A stretch of DNA of 64,000 nucleotides from Herbaspirillum autotrophicum (GTDB lineage Bacteria > Pseudomonadota > Gammaproteobacteria > Burkholderiales > Burkholderiaceae_D): positions 124,001-188,000 of the forward strand of contig NZ_LFLS01000007.1 in assembly GCF_001189915.1 (NCBI RefSeq). The letters are read 5' to 3'. Under the pieces are notes generated by a model. The model was not told where the DNA came from. It ran no database searches and worked only from the letters and a program-made list of their open reading frames with translations. Made by a program: the position numbers and the translations under genes. Positions 53,593 through 63,037 of the stretch are shown piece by piece. Within the stretch, counting starts at the first letter, position 1. Each line of letters begins with the position of its first letter.

Positions 53593-54330
53593 TCAGGCGA
53601 CGCCGGTCCAAGCCTTTTCTTTGAGATTGGAACGCATGCGGGCAATCGCCTGGCTATGCAACTGACATACGCGCGACTCGGACACGCCCATGACGGCGCC
53701 GATTTCCTTGAGGTTCATTTCCTGCTCGTAATACAAACCCATCAGAATCTTCTCGCGCTCGGGCAAAGCCCGGATCGACTCCACCACCGCTTCGCGGAAA
53801 CCGCCATTGATCAGATTCTGCAACGGGTCTTCGCCTTGCTGCCCGGTTTGATAGCGATCCAGAAAATGCTCATGACCGCCATCGGCGTCATGAAAGTCTT
53901 CGTAATAGATCAATTGATGACCGCCGCAATCGCTCAGCAAGTCCTGATACTCGGTCAGACTCATCTTCAATTGCCCGGCCACCTCGGTTTCATGCGGCGG
54001 CCGGCCCAGTTGCTGCAACAGCACGTGAATCGCCTCTTCCACCTTGCGCGCGTTCTGGCGAATGCTGCGCGGCAGCCAGTCGCTGCTGCGCAATTCATCC
54101 AGCATGGCGCCGCGAATCCGTTGCACGGCATACGTTTCAAACTGCGCGCCATGCGTTTCTTCATAGCGATTGATGGCATCCAGCAAACCAATCATGCCGG
54201 CCTGAATCAGATCATCCACTTCGACACTGGGCGGCAACTTGGCTTTCATTTGATGCGCCAACTTCTTGACCAGCTGCGCGTGCAGAGTCAGCAAATCATT
54301 CTTGTCCGTCTTGCCGTTGACGTTATACAT
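53593..54330 (-). CDS. fliA: Flagellar sigma factor FliA (sigma-28)
   Basis: A 245-residue sigma-70 family protein. Region 2 (VDDLIQAGMIGLLDAINRYE, then FETYAVQRIRGAMLDELR), region 3 and the region 4 helix-turn-helix (EIGAVMGVSESRVCQLHSQA) are intact. It directs RNA polymerase to the late promoters found here at fliC, flgK, flgM and cheY, and is held by FlgM. It is the last gene of the flhB-flhA-flhF-flhG-fliA run. Confidence 0.97.
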   Translation of the reverse strand: MYNVNGKTDKNDLLTLHAQLVKKLAHQMKAKLPPSVEVDDLIQAGMIGLLDAINRYEETHGAQFETYAVQRIRGAMLDELRSSDWLPRSIRQNARKVEEAIHVLLQQLGRPPHETEVAGQLKMSLTEYQDLLSDCGGHQLIYYEDFHDADGGHEHFLDRYQTGQQGEDPLQNLINGGFREAVVESIRALPEREKILMGLYYEQEMNLKEIGAVMGVSESRVCQLHSQAIARMRSNLKEKAWTGVA

Positions 54331-54336
54331 AAAACG

Positions 54337-55170
54337 TCACACTCCGAGACTGGCACCATCGGTTGCCATACCGTACGTGCTTTTGGTTAAATTCGGCAAT
54401 TTGCTGGCCAGCCGCATGAATGCAATCGATGCCCCTGCCAGCGGAAATGCCTCCAGTACCGTACGTCCTTGTCCGGTCGCCCGCCGGATATGATCGTCGG
54501 CCGGCACCGAACCGATGAAATGCAATTGCGCCGCCAGATAGCGGCTGGCGGCCTGCGCCATGTTGGCATACACCATCTGTGCCTCGGCTTCGGAACCGCC
54601 GGTCACCAACAAGCCGAACGGGCGGCGACCAAGGCGGTCACTCAGATTCTTGAGCAACACGTAGGCAGCCTTGATCGATCCCGGATTGGTCGACACGTGA
54701 ATCACGATCTCGCCGGTTTCCATGGCCGGCACCGCCAGCGAATCTTCCTCGCCCAGCTCGGCACTCACCAGCGTGATGTCGGAGTCGGTGGTCAGCGAAT
54801 CAAAAATCTCTGCCAGCCGGGCTGCCTGCGGATGCGTAGCCGACGGCACCACCTTGCGCGACAGCCGCGCCAATGCAAAACCTTCCGGCACAATGCGCAC
54901 GGCATCGCACAGATCGCGCTCGCGCCGCGCCACATCGAGCAAGGTTGCCACCGCCACACCGCCAAAGCGCGACAGCACGCCGGACGGTGCAACACAGGCA
55001 TCCACCAGCAGCACATTGTTACTCTTGACTGCCAGCGAGGCCGCCAGATTGACCAGCATGGCGCCTTTTTCCGCATCCGGCAAGACCGAGAAAAAACTGA
55101 AAACCCTGGGAATCGGGCGCTCCAGCATGCGCCGCAATCCTTCTGCCTGATCTACTTCATGACTAGCCAA
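54337..55170 (-). CDS. flhG: FlhG/FleN-like MinD-type protein with degenerate P-loop
   Basis: 277 residues. Position after flhF, and a DQAEGLR motif at residues 7-13 (the FlhF-activating DQAxxLR signature), identify FlhG, which controls flagellar number and place. Where FleN/MinD proteins have GGKGGVGKT, this protein reads SVLPDAEKG (residues 28-36): the glycines, the deviant lysine and the Thr are lost. Downstream strands (VLLVDACVAPSG) still follow the fold. ATP binding is doubtful, so it may act only as an FlhF partner (inference). Confidence 0.88.
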   Translation of the reverse strand: MASHEVDQAEGLRRMLERPIPRVFSFFSVLPDAEKGAMLVNLAASLAVKSNNVLLVDACVAPSGVLSRFGGVAVATLLDVARRERDLCDAVRIVPEGFALARLSRKVVPSATHPQAARLAEIFDSLTTDSDITLVSAELGEEDSLAVPAMETGEIVIHVSTNPGSIKAAYVLLKNLSDRLGRRPFGLLVTGGSEAEAQMVYANMAQAASRYLAAQLHFIGSVPADDHIRRATGQGRTVLEAFPLAGASIAFMRLASKLPNLTKSTYGMATDGASLGV

Positions 55171-56569
55171 GGATCACCTCCCTCAAGCCCTTGTCATTCA
55201 TGACAGTGGCGGTTGGGCCGACGACTACCGGCAATTCGGCGTCACGAAATTCAAACGGCGCGGTTTCGCGCTTGAGCTTGAACGCACGATCAGCCAGATA
55301 CAGCTTGTTGGCCACGTGCAGATCTTCCGGCACGCGCTGGCCGTTGGCGACGTAATACAGATTGAGCTTTTGACGGATCACCACATCGAGCACATTGCCG
55401 ATGGTGGCGGCCTCATCCAGCTTGGTCACGATGCAACCGGCCAGGCCGTCACCGGAATACGCGTGCACCACTTCATTGAGCGTACCGCCCGTGGCAGTGG
55501 CGTTGAGGCACAGCAAGCGCTTGATTTCGGTACCGGCGCCGGACAGCATGGCCGCCTGTTCCGCCACCATCTGATCGCGCTGGCCAACGCCGGCGGTATC
55601 GATCAGCACGGTATGCTTGCCCTTCAGTTCTTCCAGTGCGATGCGCAGATCGGACTCATCCTTGACCGAGTGCACCATGACACCGAGAATCTTGCCGTAG
55701 ATGCGCAATTGTTCGTAGCCGCCGATACGATAGCCATCGGTGGTGATCAGCGCCAGCTTGCCGGGACCATGACGCATGACGCAACGCGCAGCCAGCTTGG
55801 CCGTGGTAGTGGTCTTGCCGACGCCGGTCGGGCCGACCAGGGCATACACGCCGCCCTTTTCCAGCAATTCATTTTCATTGGCCATGGTCATCAGGTTGCG
55901 CGCCAATACCGACTTCACCCAAAACAAACCATCCTCGGTCTTGGCATTGGCCGGCAGATTTTCGGTAATCAGACGCGACAGGCTGGCGCTGAAACCGGCG
56001 GCCAGCAATTCCTTCATCACCGCTGCCTTGACCGGCTCCCGCTTTTGCGTGCTGCCCCAGGAAATTTCTGCCAGCTGGGTTTCCAGCACCCCGCGCATGG
56101 AACGGATTTCCGTCATCACATCGCACAGAATTTCGTCGTAATCCTTGCCGTCGAATTCAGCCATGATGCTTTGCTGACGGCTGCTGCTGGCCGAGGTCGA
56201 CGGTACCGCACCGGGCTGGGCGCCACTGCGGTTGCGCCAGACCCGCGCCTCCACCACATTGGCGGCAGGCTCTGCCGCTGCCGGCTCCGGCCGCACTTCC
56301 TGCTGCACCGGGGCCTGGAACAGGCGCGCGGCAGTATTCGGCACGGCCGCCGCGGTTGGCAATGGCCGTCGCGGCGCCGGTCGCGGCATCGCTTCGCGCG
56401 CCATCGCCGGCACCACCAGCGAGGTCATATCCTCGTTGGCCATCGCCAGAATTTCCACCCCATCCTCGGTATTGCGATTGGAGAGGATGACCGCATCCGG
56501 ACCGAGTGACTCACGAACCTGACGCCACGCTTCACGCGATGAATTCGCAATAAATTTTTTAACGTTCAT
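55163..56569 (-). CDS. flhF: SRP-type GTPase FlhF
   Basis: 468 residues. The B domain is a low-complexity Ala/Pro/Arg-rich stretch (about 60-135) after the conserved start MNVKKFIANSSREAWRQVRE. The NG domain has Walker A GPTGVGKT at 246-253, and G-motifs such as LIDTAGVGQRD and TKLDEA. FlhF sets the site, and with FlhG the number, of polar flagella. It overlaps flhG by 8 bases and flhA by 4. Confidence 0.96.
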   Translation of the reverse strand: MNVKKFIANSSREAWRQVRESLGPDAVILSNRNTEDGVEILAMANEDMTSLVVPAMAREAMPRPAPRRPLPTAAAVPNTAARLFQAPVQQEVRPEPAAAEPAANVVEARVWRNRSGAQPGAVPSTSASSSRQQSIMAEFDGKDYDEILCDVMTEIRSMRGVLETQLAEISWGSTQKREPVKAAVMKELLAAGFSASLSRLITENLPANAKTEDGLFWVKSVLARNLMTMANENELLEKGGVYALVGPTGVGKTTTTAKLAARCVMRHGPGKLALITTDGYRIGGYEQLRIYGKILGVMVHSVKDESDLRIALEELKGKHTVLIDTAGVGQRDQMVAEQAAMLSGAGTEIKRLLCLNATATGGTLNEVVHAYSGDGLAGCIVTKLDEAATIGNVLDVVIRQKLNLYYVANGQRVPEDLHVANKLYLADRAFKLKRETAPFEFRDAELPVVVGPTATVMNDKGLREVILG

Positions 56570-58653
56570 GCTTGCCCTCCAACTAGGCTGGTAACTTTAA
56601 TCGTTTTCGAATCAGGAACTTCAGCGTGAGACAGCACGCGCAACTGAGGCAATGCCCGTCGCAAGAAGCGCGCCAGCAAAGCACGCAACGGTGCCGGCAC
56701 CAACAATACCGGGGTCAGGCCCAATTGCTCCTGATGACGCGTGGCCTGCTCGGTTTGCATCACCAGCGTATCGGCCAGCCCCGGCTCGATACCGCCGCCA
56801 TCCGGACCACTGGCTTGCAACGCTTGCATCAGCAAACGCTCCAGCTTGCCATCCAGCGTCATCACCGACAACTCACCTTCGGTCGGGAAAATCTGCTGCA
56901 CGATGGCGCGGCCGAGCGCGATACGCACAATGGCCGTCAATTCATTCGGTTCCTGCGTGCGCGGCGCATGTTCGGCCAGCGTCTCGATAATGGTGCGCAT
57001 ATCGCGGATATGCACGCCTTCGCTCAACAGGTTTTGCAACACTTTTTGCAACGTACCCAGCGGCAGCAGCTTGGGCACCAGATCTTCGATCAGCTTCGGC
57101 GCGTCCTTGGCGATATGATCCAGCAATTGCTGCACTTCCTGCCGTCCCAGCAATTCGGCCGCGTGGTTGGTAATCAGATGGTTCAGATGGGTGGCCACGA
57201 CGGTACCGGCATCCACCACGGTATAGCCCATGGTCTGCGCCTGCTCCCGCAAATTGCTGTCGATCCAGATGGCCGGCAAACCGAATGCCGGATCGGTCGT
57301 CATCAACCCCGGCAAAGGCCCGGTGACCATCCCCGGATTGATCGCCAGATACTGACCGAAATTGGCTTCGCCCTTGCCCACTTCGACCCCCTTGAGCGAG
57401 ATGCGGTAAGCCGACGGTTTCAATTCGAGATTGTCGCGAATGTGCACCGGCGGCGACAGAAAGCCGACTTCTTGTGCGAATTTCTTGCGAATACCCTTGA
57501 TCCGCCGCAGCAGTTCGCCGCCCTGCCCCTTGTCGACCAGCGGAATCAAGCGGTAACCGACTTCCAGGCCCAGCGTATCGACCGGCACGATGTCTTGCCA
57601 GGTCGCTTCTTCCGGCTCCGGCAGCGCGGCTGCCTGCGGCGGCGGCGCGGCGGCCTCTTGCACGGTCTTTTCAATGCGTTTGCTGATCACATAACCGCAA
57701 CCGCCCAGCAAGGCGCCCAGCAGCAGGAAAGCAATGTGCGGCATGCCGGGAATCATCCCCATGCCGCCAATAATCATGCCGGTCAGGTACAACACCTGCG
57801 GCTTGGCAAACAATTGGCTGATCAGCTGACCGCCGACGTCCTGATCATTGGCCACGCGCGATACCACCACACCGGCCGCAGTCGAAATGATCAGCGACGG
57901 AATCTGCGCCACCAGGCCGTCACCAATGGCCAGCAAGGTGTAGTTCTTGAGCGCCATGTCGAACGCCAGATCATGCTGCACCATCCCCACCACCAGACCG
58001 CCGACGATATTGACGATGGTGACGATGATGCCGGCAATCGCATCACCGCGTACGTATTTGCTGGCACCATCCATGGCGCCGTAGAATTCGGCTTCCTGCC
58101 CGACTTCCTTGCGGCGCGCACGTGCTTCCGGCTCGCCAATCAGCCCGGCATTGAGATCGGCGTCAATCGCCATCTGCTTGCCCGGCATCGCATCCAGCGT
58201 AAAACGCGCGCCGACTTCAGCGATACGTCCGGCGCCCTTGGTCACCACCGTGAAGTTGATGATGGTCAAAATGACGAACACCACGATACCGACCGTATAG
58301 TTACCGCCGATCAGGAAGTGACCGAAAGCTTCGATCACCTTGCCGGCGGCGTCCGGACCGGTATGCCCTTCGGTCAGCACGATCCGGGTCGAGGCGACGT
58401 TGAGCGACAGCCGCAGCATGGTACTGACCAGCAGCACCGCAGGAAACGCCACGAAATCCAGCGGCTTGACGGTGTACAGCGCGGTCAGCAAGACGATGAT
58501 CGACAAGGCAATGTTGAAACTGAACAGCACATCCAGCGCAAACGACGGCAGCGGCAAGATCATCATTGCCAGCATCATCACGATGATGATCGGCGCTGCC
58601 AGCGCCCTGGAATGCTGAATCGGGAACCACGCAGGCAATTTCATACTGTTCAT
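56566..58653 (-). CDS. flhA: Flagellar export gate protein FlhA
   Basis: A 695-residue proton-driven export-gate protein with eight predicted membrane helices in the first ~330 residues. The FHIPEP-type cytoplasmic loop (TKGAGRIAEVGARFTLDAMP, then GKQMAIDADLNAGLI) is clear. The large cytoplasmic domain docks chaperone-substrate complexes. It overlaps flhB by 4 bases. Confidence 0.97.
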   Translation of the reverse strand: MNSMKLPAWFPIQHSRALAAPIIIVMMLAMMILPLPSFALDVLFSFNIALSIIVLLTALYTVKPLDFVAFPAVLLVSTMLRLSLNVASTRIVLTEGHTGPDAAGKVIEAFGHFLIGGNYTVGIVVFVILTIINFTVVTKGAGRIAEVGARFTLDAMPGKQMAIDADLNAGLIGEPEARARRKEVGQEAEFYGAMDGASKYVRGDAIAGIIVTIVNIVGGLVVGMVQHDLAFDMALKNYTLLAIGDGLVAQIPSLIISTAAGVVVSRVANDQDVGGQLISQLFAKPQVLYLTGMIIGGMGMIPGMPHIAFLLLGALLGGCGYVISKRIEKTVQEAAAPPPQAAALPEPEEATWQDIVPVDTLGLEVGYRLIPLVDKGQGGELLRRIKGIRKKFAQEVGFLSPPVHIRDNLELKPSAYRISLKGVEVGKGEANFGQYLAINPGMVTGPLPGLMTTDPAFGLPAIWIDSNLREQAQTMGYTVVDAGTVVATHLNHLITNHAAELLGRQEVQQLLDHIAKDAPKLIEDLVPKLLPLGTLQKVLQNLLSEGVHIRDMRTIIETLAEHAPRTQEPNELTAIVRIALGRAIVQQIFPTEGELSVMTLDGKLERLLMQALQASGPDGGGIEPGLADTLVMQTEQATRHQEQLGLTPVLLVPAPLRALLARFLRRALPQLRVLSHAEVPDSKTIKVTSLVGGQA

Positions 58654-59819
58654 GAGGCGGCCCGGGGTTGTTCAGCGGCGTTGTTCTTGTACAAGGGATC
58701 CAGCTCCTTCGGCACATTCAGGTTTTCAGGTGTACCCGGGCGCACGCCGCCCTGCTTGTTATAGGCACGCAACTGGAATACATAAGCCAGCACTTCGGCC
58801 ACGGCGGTATACAGCGATTCAGGGATTTCTTCACCGATTTCGGTATGAAAATGCAAGGCCCGCGCCAGCGGCGGCGCTTCCAGCAATGCCACCTTGTTTT
58901 CGAGCGCGACTTCACGAATTCTGGCGGCCACCGCGCCGGTGCCCTTGGCCACCACTTGCGGCGCGCCCATGCGACCTTCGGTATATTTGAGCGCCACCGC
59001 ATAGTGGGTCGGGTTGGTCACCACGACATCGGCGGTCGGTACGTTGGACATCATGCGCCGCCGCGCCATGGCCCGCTGCATCGCGCGAATCTTGCCCTTG
59101 ATGTGGGGATCGCCTTCGGATTCCTTGTTTTCCTGCTTCACGTCCTGGCGCGTCATCTTCAGCTTGCGGGTATAACTCCAGATCTGATAGGGAACGTCAA
59201 GGATGGCAATGAAGATCAGCGCGCATGCCATCGTGATGAAACTCGACCACAGCAGTTGCGCGGCATGGCTGGTGCTGGTCTTGAGTGATTCGACGCCGAG
59301 TCCGAGCACCGCCTCGATATGGCTGCGCATGACCATCCAGGCAATGGTGCCGACCAGCAGCGTCTTGGCAATCGCCTTGCCAAGGTCAACCAGCGAGTTG
59401 AGGGAAAACATCCGTGCCACGCCACTGATCGGACTCAGGCGGCTGATCTTCGGCATCAGCCCTTTGGTATTGAACAGCCAGCCGCCCAGGATCAGCGGCG
59501 AAGCAACTGCCGCCAGCAGCATCAGAAACGCAATCGGAATCAGGGATTGGGCAATTTCGATAAAGTGGCCGCTGAGGCTGGCAAACAGCAAGGCCGGATC
59601 GTAAGCCTGCTCGCGCTCGAAGGTCAGCACCGACACCAGGATCCGGTTCAGGCTGGTGACCAGCGGTCCGGTGAACATCCAGATGGTGCTGCCGCCGACC
59701 AGCAACAGCACGCAGGTTGCCATCTCGCGCGAACGCGGCACGTCACCATCCTCACGGGCACGCTCAATGCGTTTGCTCGTGGGCTGCTCGGTACGTTCCA
59801 GATCGCTGTCTTCGGCCAT
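58650..59819 (-). CDS. flhB: Flagellar export gate protein FlhB
   Basis: A 389-residue specificity-switch protein with four membrane helices. The self-cleaving motif NPTH is at residues 269-272 (VVVTNPTHYAVALKY), and the conserved VVAKGTGAVAARIREVALEN follows. FliK triggers its switch to filament-type substrates. A separate short FlhB-like protein without NPTH is encoded at 22777-23058. Confidence 0.97.
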   Translation of the reverse strand: MAEDSDLERTEQPTSKRIERAREDGDVPRSREMATCVLLLVGGSTIWMFTGPLVTSLNRILVSVLTFEREQAYDPALLFASLSGHFIEIAQSLIPIAFLMLLAAVASPLILGGWLFNTKGLMPKISRLSPISGVARMFSLNSLVDLGKAIAKTLLVGTIAWMVMRSHIEAVLGLGVESLKTSTSHAAQLLWSSFITMACALIFIAILDVPYQIWSYTRKLKMTRQDVKQENKESEGDPHIKGKIRAMQRAMARRRMMSNVPTADVVVTNPTHYAVALKYTEGRMGAPQVVAKGTGAVAARIREVALENKVALLEAPPLARALHFHTEIGEEIPESLYTAVAEVLAYVFQLRAYNKQGGVRPGTPENLNVPKELDPLYKNNAAEQPRAAS

Positions 59820-59925
59820 CGCCGACCCCCAATTATTTCAATGCCCCGGAATGAATACGGATTTTGAGGGCATTAGACAGGATTATTCGCGAGTCGGGCT
59901 CGACATCATCGGGGGAATAAGGGCG

Positions 59926-59947
59926 AAAACGCCCCGTAATTCGGGGC
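59926..59947 (-). terminator. Intrinsic terminator after cheZ
   Basis: On the minus strand, GCCCCG pairs with CGGGGC around a five-base loop and is followed by GTTTT. It is 106 bases after the cheZ stop, inside the 233-base gap before flhB, so flhB and the genes after it may have their own promoter. Confidence 0.7.
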
Positions 59948-60052
59948 AGGACACAGACCAGAAGTCTGCCTTGGAGGAGCCTCCCGTCAGAACAAGAGGA
60001 CAACCTGAGGGCAATCCGAGGCGAGTCGCTGCGGATCGTCAGTGACAGTTAA

Positions 60053-60733
60053 CTAAAAACCAAGACTTTCCAGCAAGTCGTCAACCTGACTCTGATTGGC
60101 AATCACATCCTTGCCGGCCGGGTTGATTTGCGGCCCATTAAGCAAGCCGCTGTCTTCGCGGCGCGCTTCCGGCGGCGTGTAATCCACCAGCAATTGCACC
60201 AATTGACTTTCGATATCGTGCGCCACCTTGGTCACGCGCTTGATCACCTGCCCGGTCAGATCCTGGAAATCCTGCGCCATCATGATATCCATGAGCTGCT
60301 GCTTGGTCTGATGCGCATCCTGCCGGGTCGCCGCCAGATACGCCTGGGTGCGGATCGCCATGGCACGATAGTCGGCCTCGGCGAACGGCTGTTCGCTCAA
60401 GGCAGTCCAGGCCGCCGCCAACGCAGCGGCCTGATCACTGATCCGGTCCTGAAGCGGGCCGGCGATTTCAGTCGCATTGAGCACGCGCTGCGCTGCCTGC
60501 TCGGTCATCTGCGCTACATATTCAAGCCGGTCGCGGGCGTCCGGCATGTCACTGGCCGCCTTTTCCAGCAAACGATCAAAGCCCAGACCGCGCAAATTGT
60601 CATGCAAGCTGCGCGTCATGTGCCCGATCCGGGTCAGGAACTGATCTTGCTGCTCCGCGCCCAAAGCCGGCGCCACTGCGCCGTCAGCATTTATATTTTC
60701 CTGATGCCCGGTCGCCACATCACCCTCCGGCAT
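60053..60733 (-). CDS. cheZ: CheY-P phosphatase CheZ
   Basis: 226 residues forming a long helical hairpin. The catalytic segment [17 protein letters not shown] contains Asp158 and Gln162, equivalent to the E. coli active-site pair. The C-terminal peptide [13 protein letters not shown] is the conserved CheY-binding tail. The ATG overlaps the end of cheY by 14 bases; a GTG five codons later is an alternative start with a better-placed GGAGGG. Confidence 0.95.
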   Translation of the reverse strand: MPEGDVATGHQENINADGAVAPALGAEQQDQFLTRIGHMTRSLHDNLRGLGFDRLLEKAASDMPDARDRLEYVAQMTEQAAQRVLNATEIAGPLQDRISDQAAALAAAWTALSEQPFAEADYRAMAIRTQAYLAATRQDAHQTKQQLMDIMMAQDFQDLTGQVIKRVTKVAHDIESQLVQLLVDYTPPEARREDSGLLNGPQINPAGKDVIANQSQVDDLLESLGF

Positions 60734-61115
60734 TCATCTTCTCGAAAATCTTGCTGAGTTTTTCGTCGAGTGTCGCCGCGGTAAATGGCTTGACGACATA
60801 ACCGTTGGCACCGGCCTGCGCCGCCGCCACAATATTTTCCTTCTTGGCTTCGGCGGTCACCATCAACACCGGCAACTTGGACAAGGCCGGATCCTTGCGG
60901 ATTTCCTGCAACATTGTCAAACCGTCCATGTTCGGCATATTCCAGTCCGACACTACGAAATCAAATTTATCGCTACGCAATTTTTGCAAGCCCTGCACAC
61001 CGTCTTCAGCCTCGTCGACGTTGGTATATCCCAGCTCCTTGAGCAGATTGCGCACAATCCGGCGCATTGTCGAAAAATCATCAACAACTAAAAATTTGAT
61101 ATTTGCATCAGCCAT
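60720..61115 (-). CDS. cheY: Chemotaxis response regulator CheY
   Basis: A 131-residue single receiver domain. Asp12 and Asp13 (LVVDDFS), phospho-acceptor Asp57 (VVSDWNMP), Thr87 and Lys109 are all present. Phosphorylated by CheA, it binds FliM (FLSQEEVDALLKG at its N-terminus) to reverse the motor. A sigma-28-like promoter lies just upstream. Confidence 0.97.
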   Translation of the reverse strand: MADANIKFLVVDDFSTMRRIVRNLLKELGYTNVDEAEDGVQGLQKLRSDKFDFVVSDWNMPNMDGLTMLQEIRKDPALSKLPVLMVTAEAKKENIVAAAQAGANGYVVKPFTAATLDEKLSKIFEKMNAGG

Positions 61116-61152
61116 GCCTGTAGCTCCATTGATTCAAAAACGATTGTTGTCT

Positions 61153-61180
61153 TTATCGGCACTCTCGCACTCAAACTTGA
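61153..61180 (-). promoter_or_regulatory. Probable sigma-28 promoter of cheY-cheZ
   Basis: On the minus strand, TCAAGTTT (seven of eight) and GCCGATAA (perfect -10) are separated by 12 bases instead of 11. It lies in the 142-base gap between the cheB stop and the cheY start, suggesting cheYZ can be transcribed apart from cheRDB. Confidence 0.65.
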
Positions 61181-61257
61181 GCCCGATCCGGCTGATTCTT
61201 CTCTGATGCATGCAACACTGACATTGCGCTCCTGCCCCGGCAACGACGCAGAGCGGA

Positions 61258-62334
61258 TTACACCCGCAATGCGCGACTGCCGTGTTCTGCCAGATAACTC
61301 AATACTCGCGCCGGCATGGCCTGCAATGCAAGCACTTCTTGCGCAGCGCCGACGGCAATCGCTTCGCGCGGCATGCCGAACACCACGCAAGACGCCTCGT
61401 CTTGTGCAAAATTGTAAGCCCCGGCTTTGCGCATCTCCAGCATGCCCAGCGCGCCATCCTTGCCCATGCCGGTCATGATGACGCCGACCGCATTCTTGCC
61501 GGCGCATACCGCCGCGGAGTTGAACAGGACATCGACCGATGGCCGGTGGCGGTTCACCGGCGGCCCCTGATCCAGCTGCGTCATGTAGTTAGCGCCGCTG
61601 CGCACCAGCTTGAGGTGCGAATGACCGGGCGCAATGTAGGCATGGCCCGGCAAGATCCGCTCATTGCCCGCTGCTTCACTGACCGAGATCTTGCACAGGT
61701 TATCGAGCCGCTGCGCAAAAGAACGCGTAAATCCTTCCGGCATATGCTGCGTGATCAGGATGCCGGGACAGTCCGACGGCATGCGGATCAGGAATTCCTT
61801 GATGGCTTCGGTGCCACCGGTAGAAGCACCGATGATGATCAGCTTTTCACTACTGGTCAGCGGATTGCGGATTTGCGGCAACGCTTCGCCGGCCACCTTG
61901 ACTGCGTTGGGATTCGGAATCGCGCGCGGCCGGATGCTGGCCTTGGCGGCACCCCGGATTTTATCGGCGATCATTTCGGTATATTCCTGCATGCCGCTCT
62001 GGATCGAGATCTTGGGCTTGGTCACGAAATCGACGGCACCGAGTTCCAGTGCCCGCAACGTGATTTCAGAGCCGCGCTCGGTCAGCGACGACACCATCAC
62101 CACCGGCATCGGCCGCAGCCGCATCAGCTTTTCCAGGAAATCCAGACCATCCATGCGCGGCATTTCAACATCCAGTGTCAGCACGTCGGGATTGGTCGCC
62201 TTGATCATGTCGCGCGCAATGATCGGATCAGGCGCGACACCCACTACCTCCATATCGGGCTGGCTGCCGATGATTTCCTTCATCACGCTGCGGATCAGCG
62301 CAGAGTCATCCACAACGAGTACTTTGATTTTCAT
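61258..62334 (-). CDS. cheB: Chemoreceptor methylesterase CheB
   Basis: 358 residues. The receiver domain has phospho-site Asp55 (LTLDVEMP). The methylesterase domain carries Ser171 ([10 protein letters not shown]), His197 (TQHMPEGF) and Asp293 (MTGMGKDGA) as the catalytic triad. It demethylates and deamidates receptors. The ATG at 62334 gives [18 protein letters not shown]; the frame upstream is not conserved. Confidence 0.97.
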   Translation of the reverse strand: MKIKVLVVDDSALIRSVMKEIIGSQPDMEVVGVAPDPIIARDMIKATNPDVLTLDVEMPRMDGLDFLEKLMRLRPMPVVMVSSLTERGSEITLRALELGAVDFVTKPKISIQSGMQEYTEMIADKIRGAAKASIRPRAIPNPNAVKVAGEALPQIRNPLTSSEKLIIIGASTGGTEAIKEFLIRMPSDCPGILITQHMPEGFTRSFAQRLDNLCKISVSEAAGNERILPGHAYIAPGHSHLKLVRSGANYMTQLDQGPPVNRHRPSVDVLFNSAAVCAGKNAVGVIMTGMGKDGALGMLEMRKAGAYNFAQDEASCVVFGMPREAIAVGAAQEVLALQAMPARVLSYLAEHGSRALRV

Positions 62335-62426
62335 ACAAACACTTCCCTGACATTCCGGCCATCCCCTGATGGCGCCGGATAAATTGCACAAATGACATCA
62401 ACCGCAGATCACCCGCAGCAAAACCG

Positions 62427-63035
62427 TCAGAACAGATCGACGGCGCCGCCCACCGGCTTGGTGGTGAGCTTGTTGGCGTAATCCTGCTCGCGGTTGACCA
62501 GCGTATTGTTGTGCAGTTGTTTCAGCTTCTTGACCAGCACCTTGCCGGTGCGCGGGAAGAAATATACCTTGCGCGGATAGATATCGTTCAGATCTTCCGC
62601 CACCACGCGGATATTTTCCGCTTTCAGATAACTGCGCACAAACTGCGCATTGCGTTCGCCGACATTGATCGCAATGAAGCCGCGCAGCACATTGCCGCCG
62701 CCGAATACCTTGGCTTCCAGGTTTTCCCGGCGGGCGCCGGCCTTGAGTACGTCATTGATCAGAATTTCCATCGCATACGTACCGTACCGCATGGAAGCCG
62801 AAATCGGGCTGTCGGCATCGTTGCCGCCATCCGGTAACATGAAGTGGTTCATGCCGCCGATGCCATTGACGCGGTCGCGAATACAGGCCGACACGCAAGA
62901 GCCGAGCACCGTGACAATCATCATGTCTTTGTGCGTGAAGTAATACTCGCCCGGCAAAATCTTGGCGGCGTCGCAGTCGAATGTGCGGTCGTAGTAGACG
63001 TTGGAGGCGAACTGATCGTGTCCTTGCTGGCTCAT
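62427..63035 (-). CDS. cheD: Chemoreceptor glutamine deamidase CheD
   Basis: 202 residues. The catalytic Cys47 (VTVLGSCVSACIRD) and His64 (GGMNHFMLPDGG) are clear. CheD deamidates receptor glutamines and, in some bacteria, partners CheC (none is seen here). It begins 2 bases after the cheR stop. Confidence 0.96.
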   Translation of the reverse strand: MSQQGHDQFASNVYYDRTFDCDAAKILPGEYYFTHKDMMIVTVLGSCVSACIRDRVNGIGGMNHFMLPDGGNDADSPISASMRYGTYAMEILINDVLKAGARRENLEAKVFGGGNVLRGFIAINVGERNAQFVRSYLKAENIRVVAEDLNDIYPRKVYFFPRTGKVLVKKLKQLHNNTLVNREQDYANKLTTKPVGGAVDLF

Positions 63036-63037
63036 GG

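Noticed and set aside
56626-58764. A 712-codon open frame on the plus strand opposite flhA
   Set aside because: It is the antisense shadow of FlhA, with long His/Gln/Arg runs and no ribosome site or family match.
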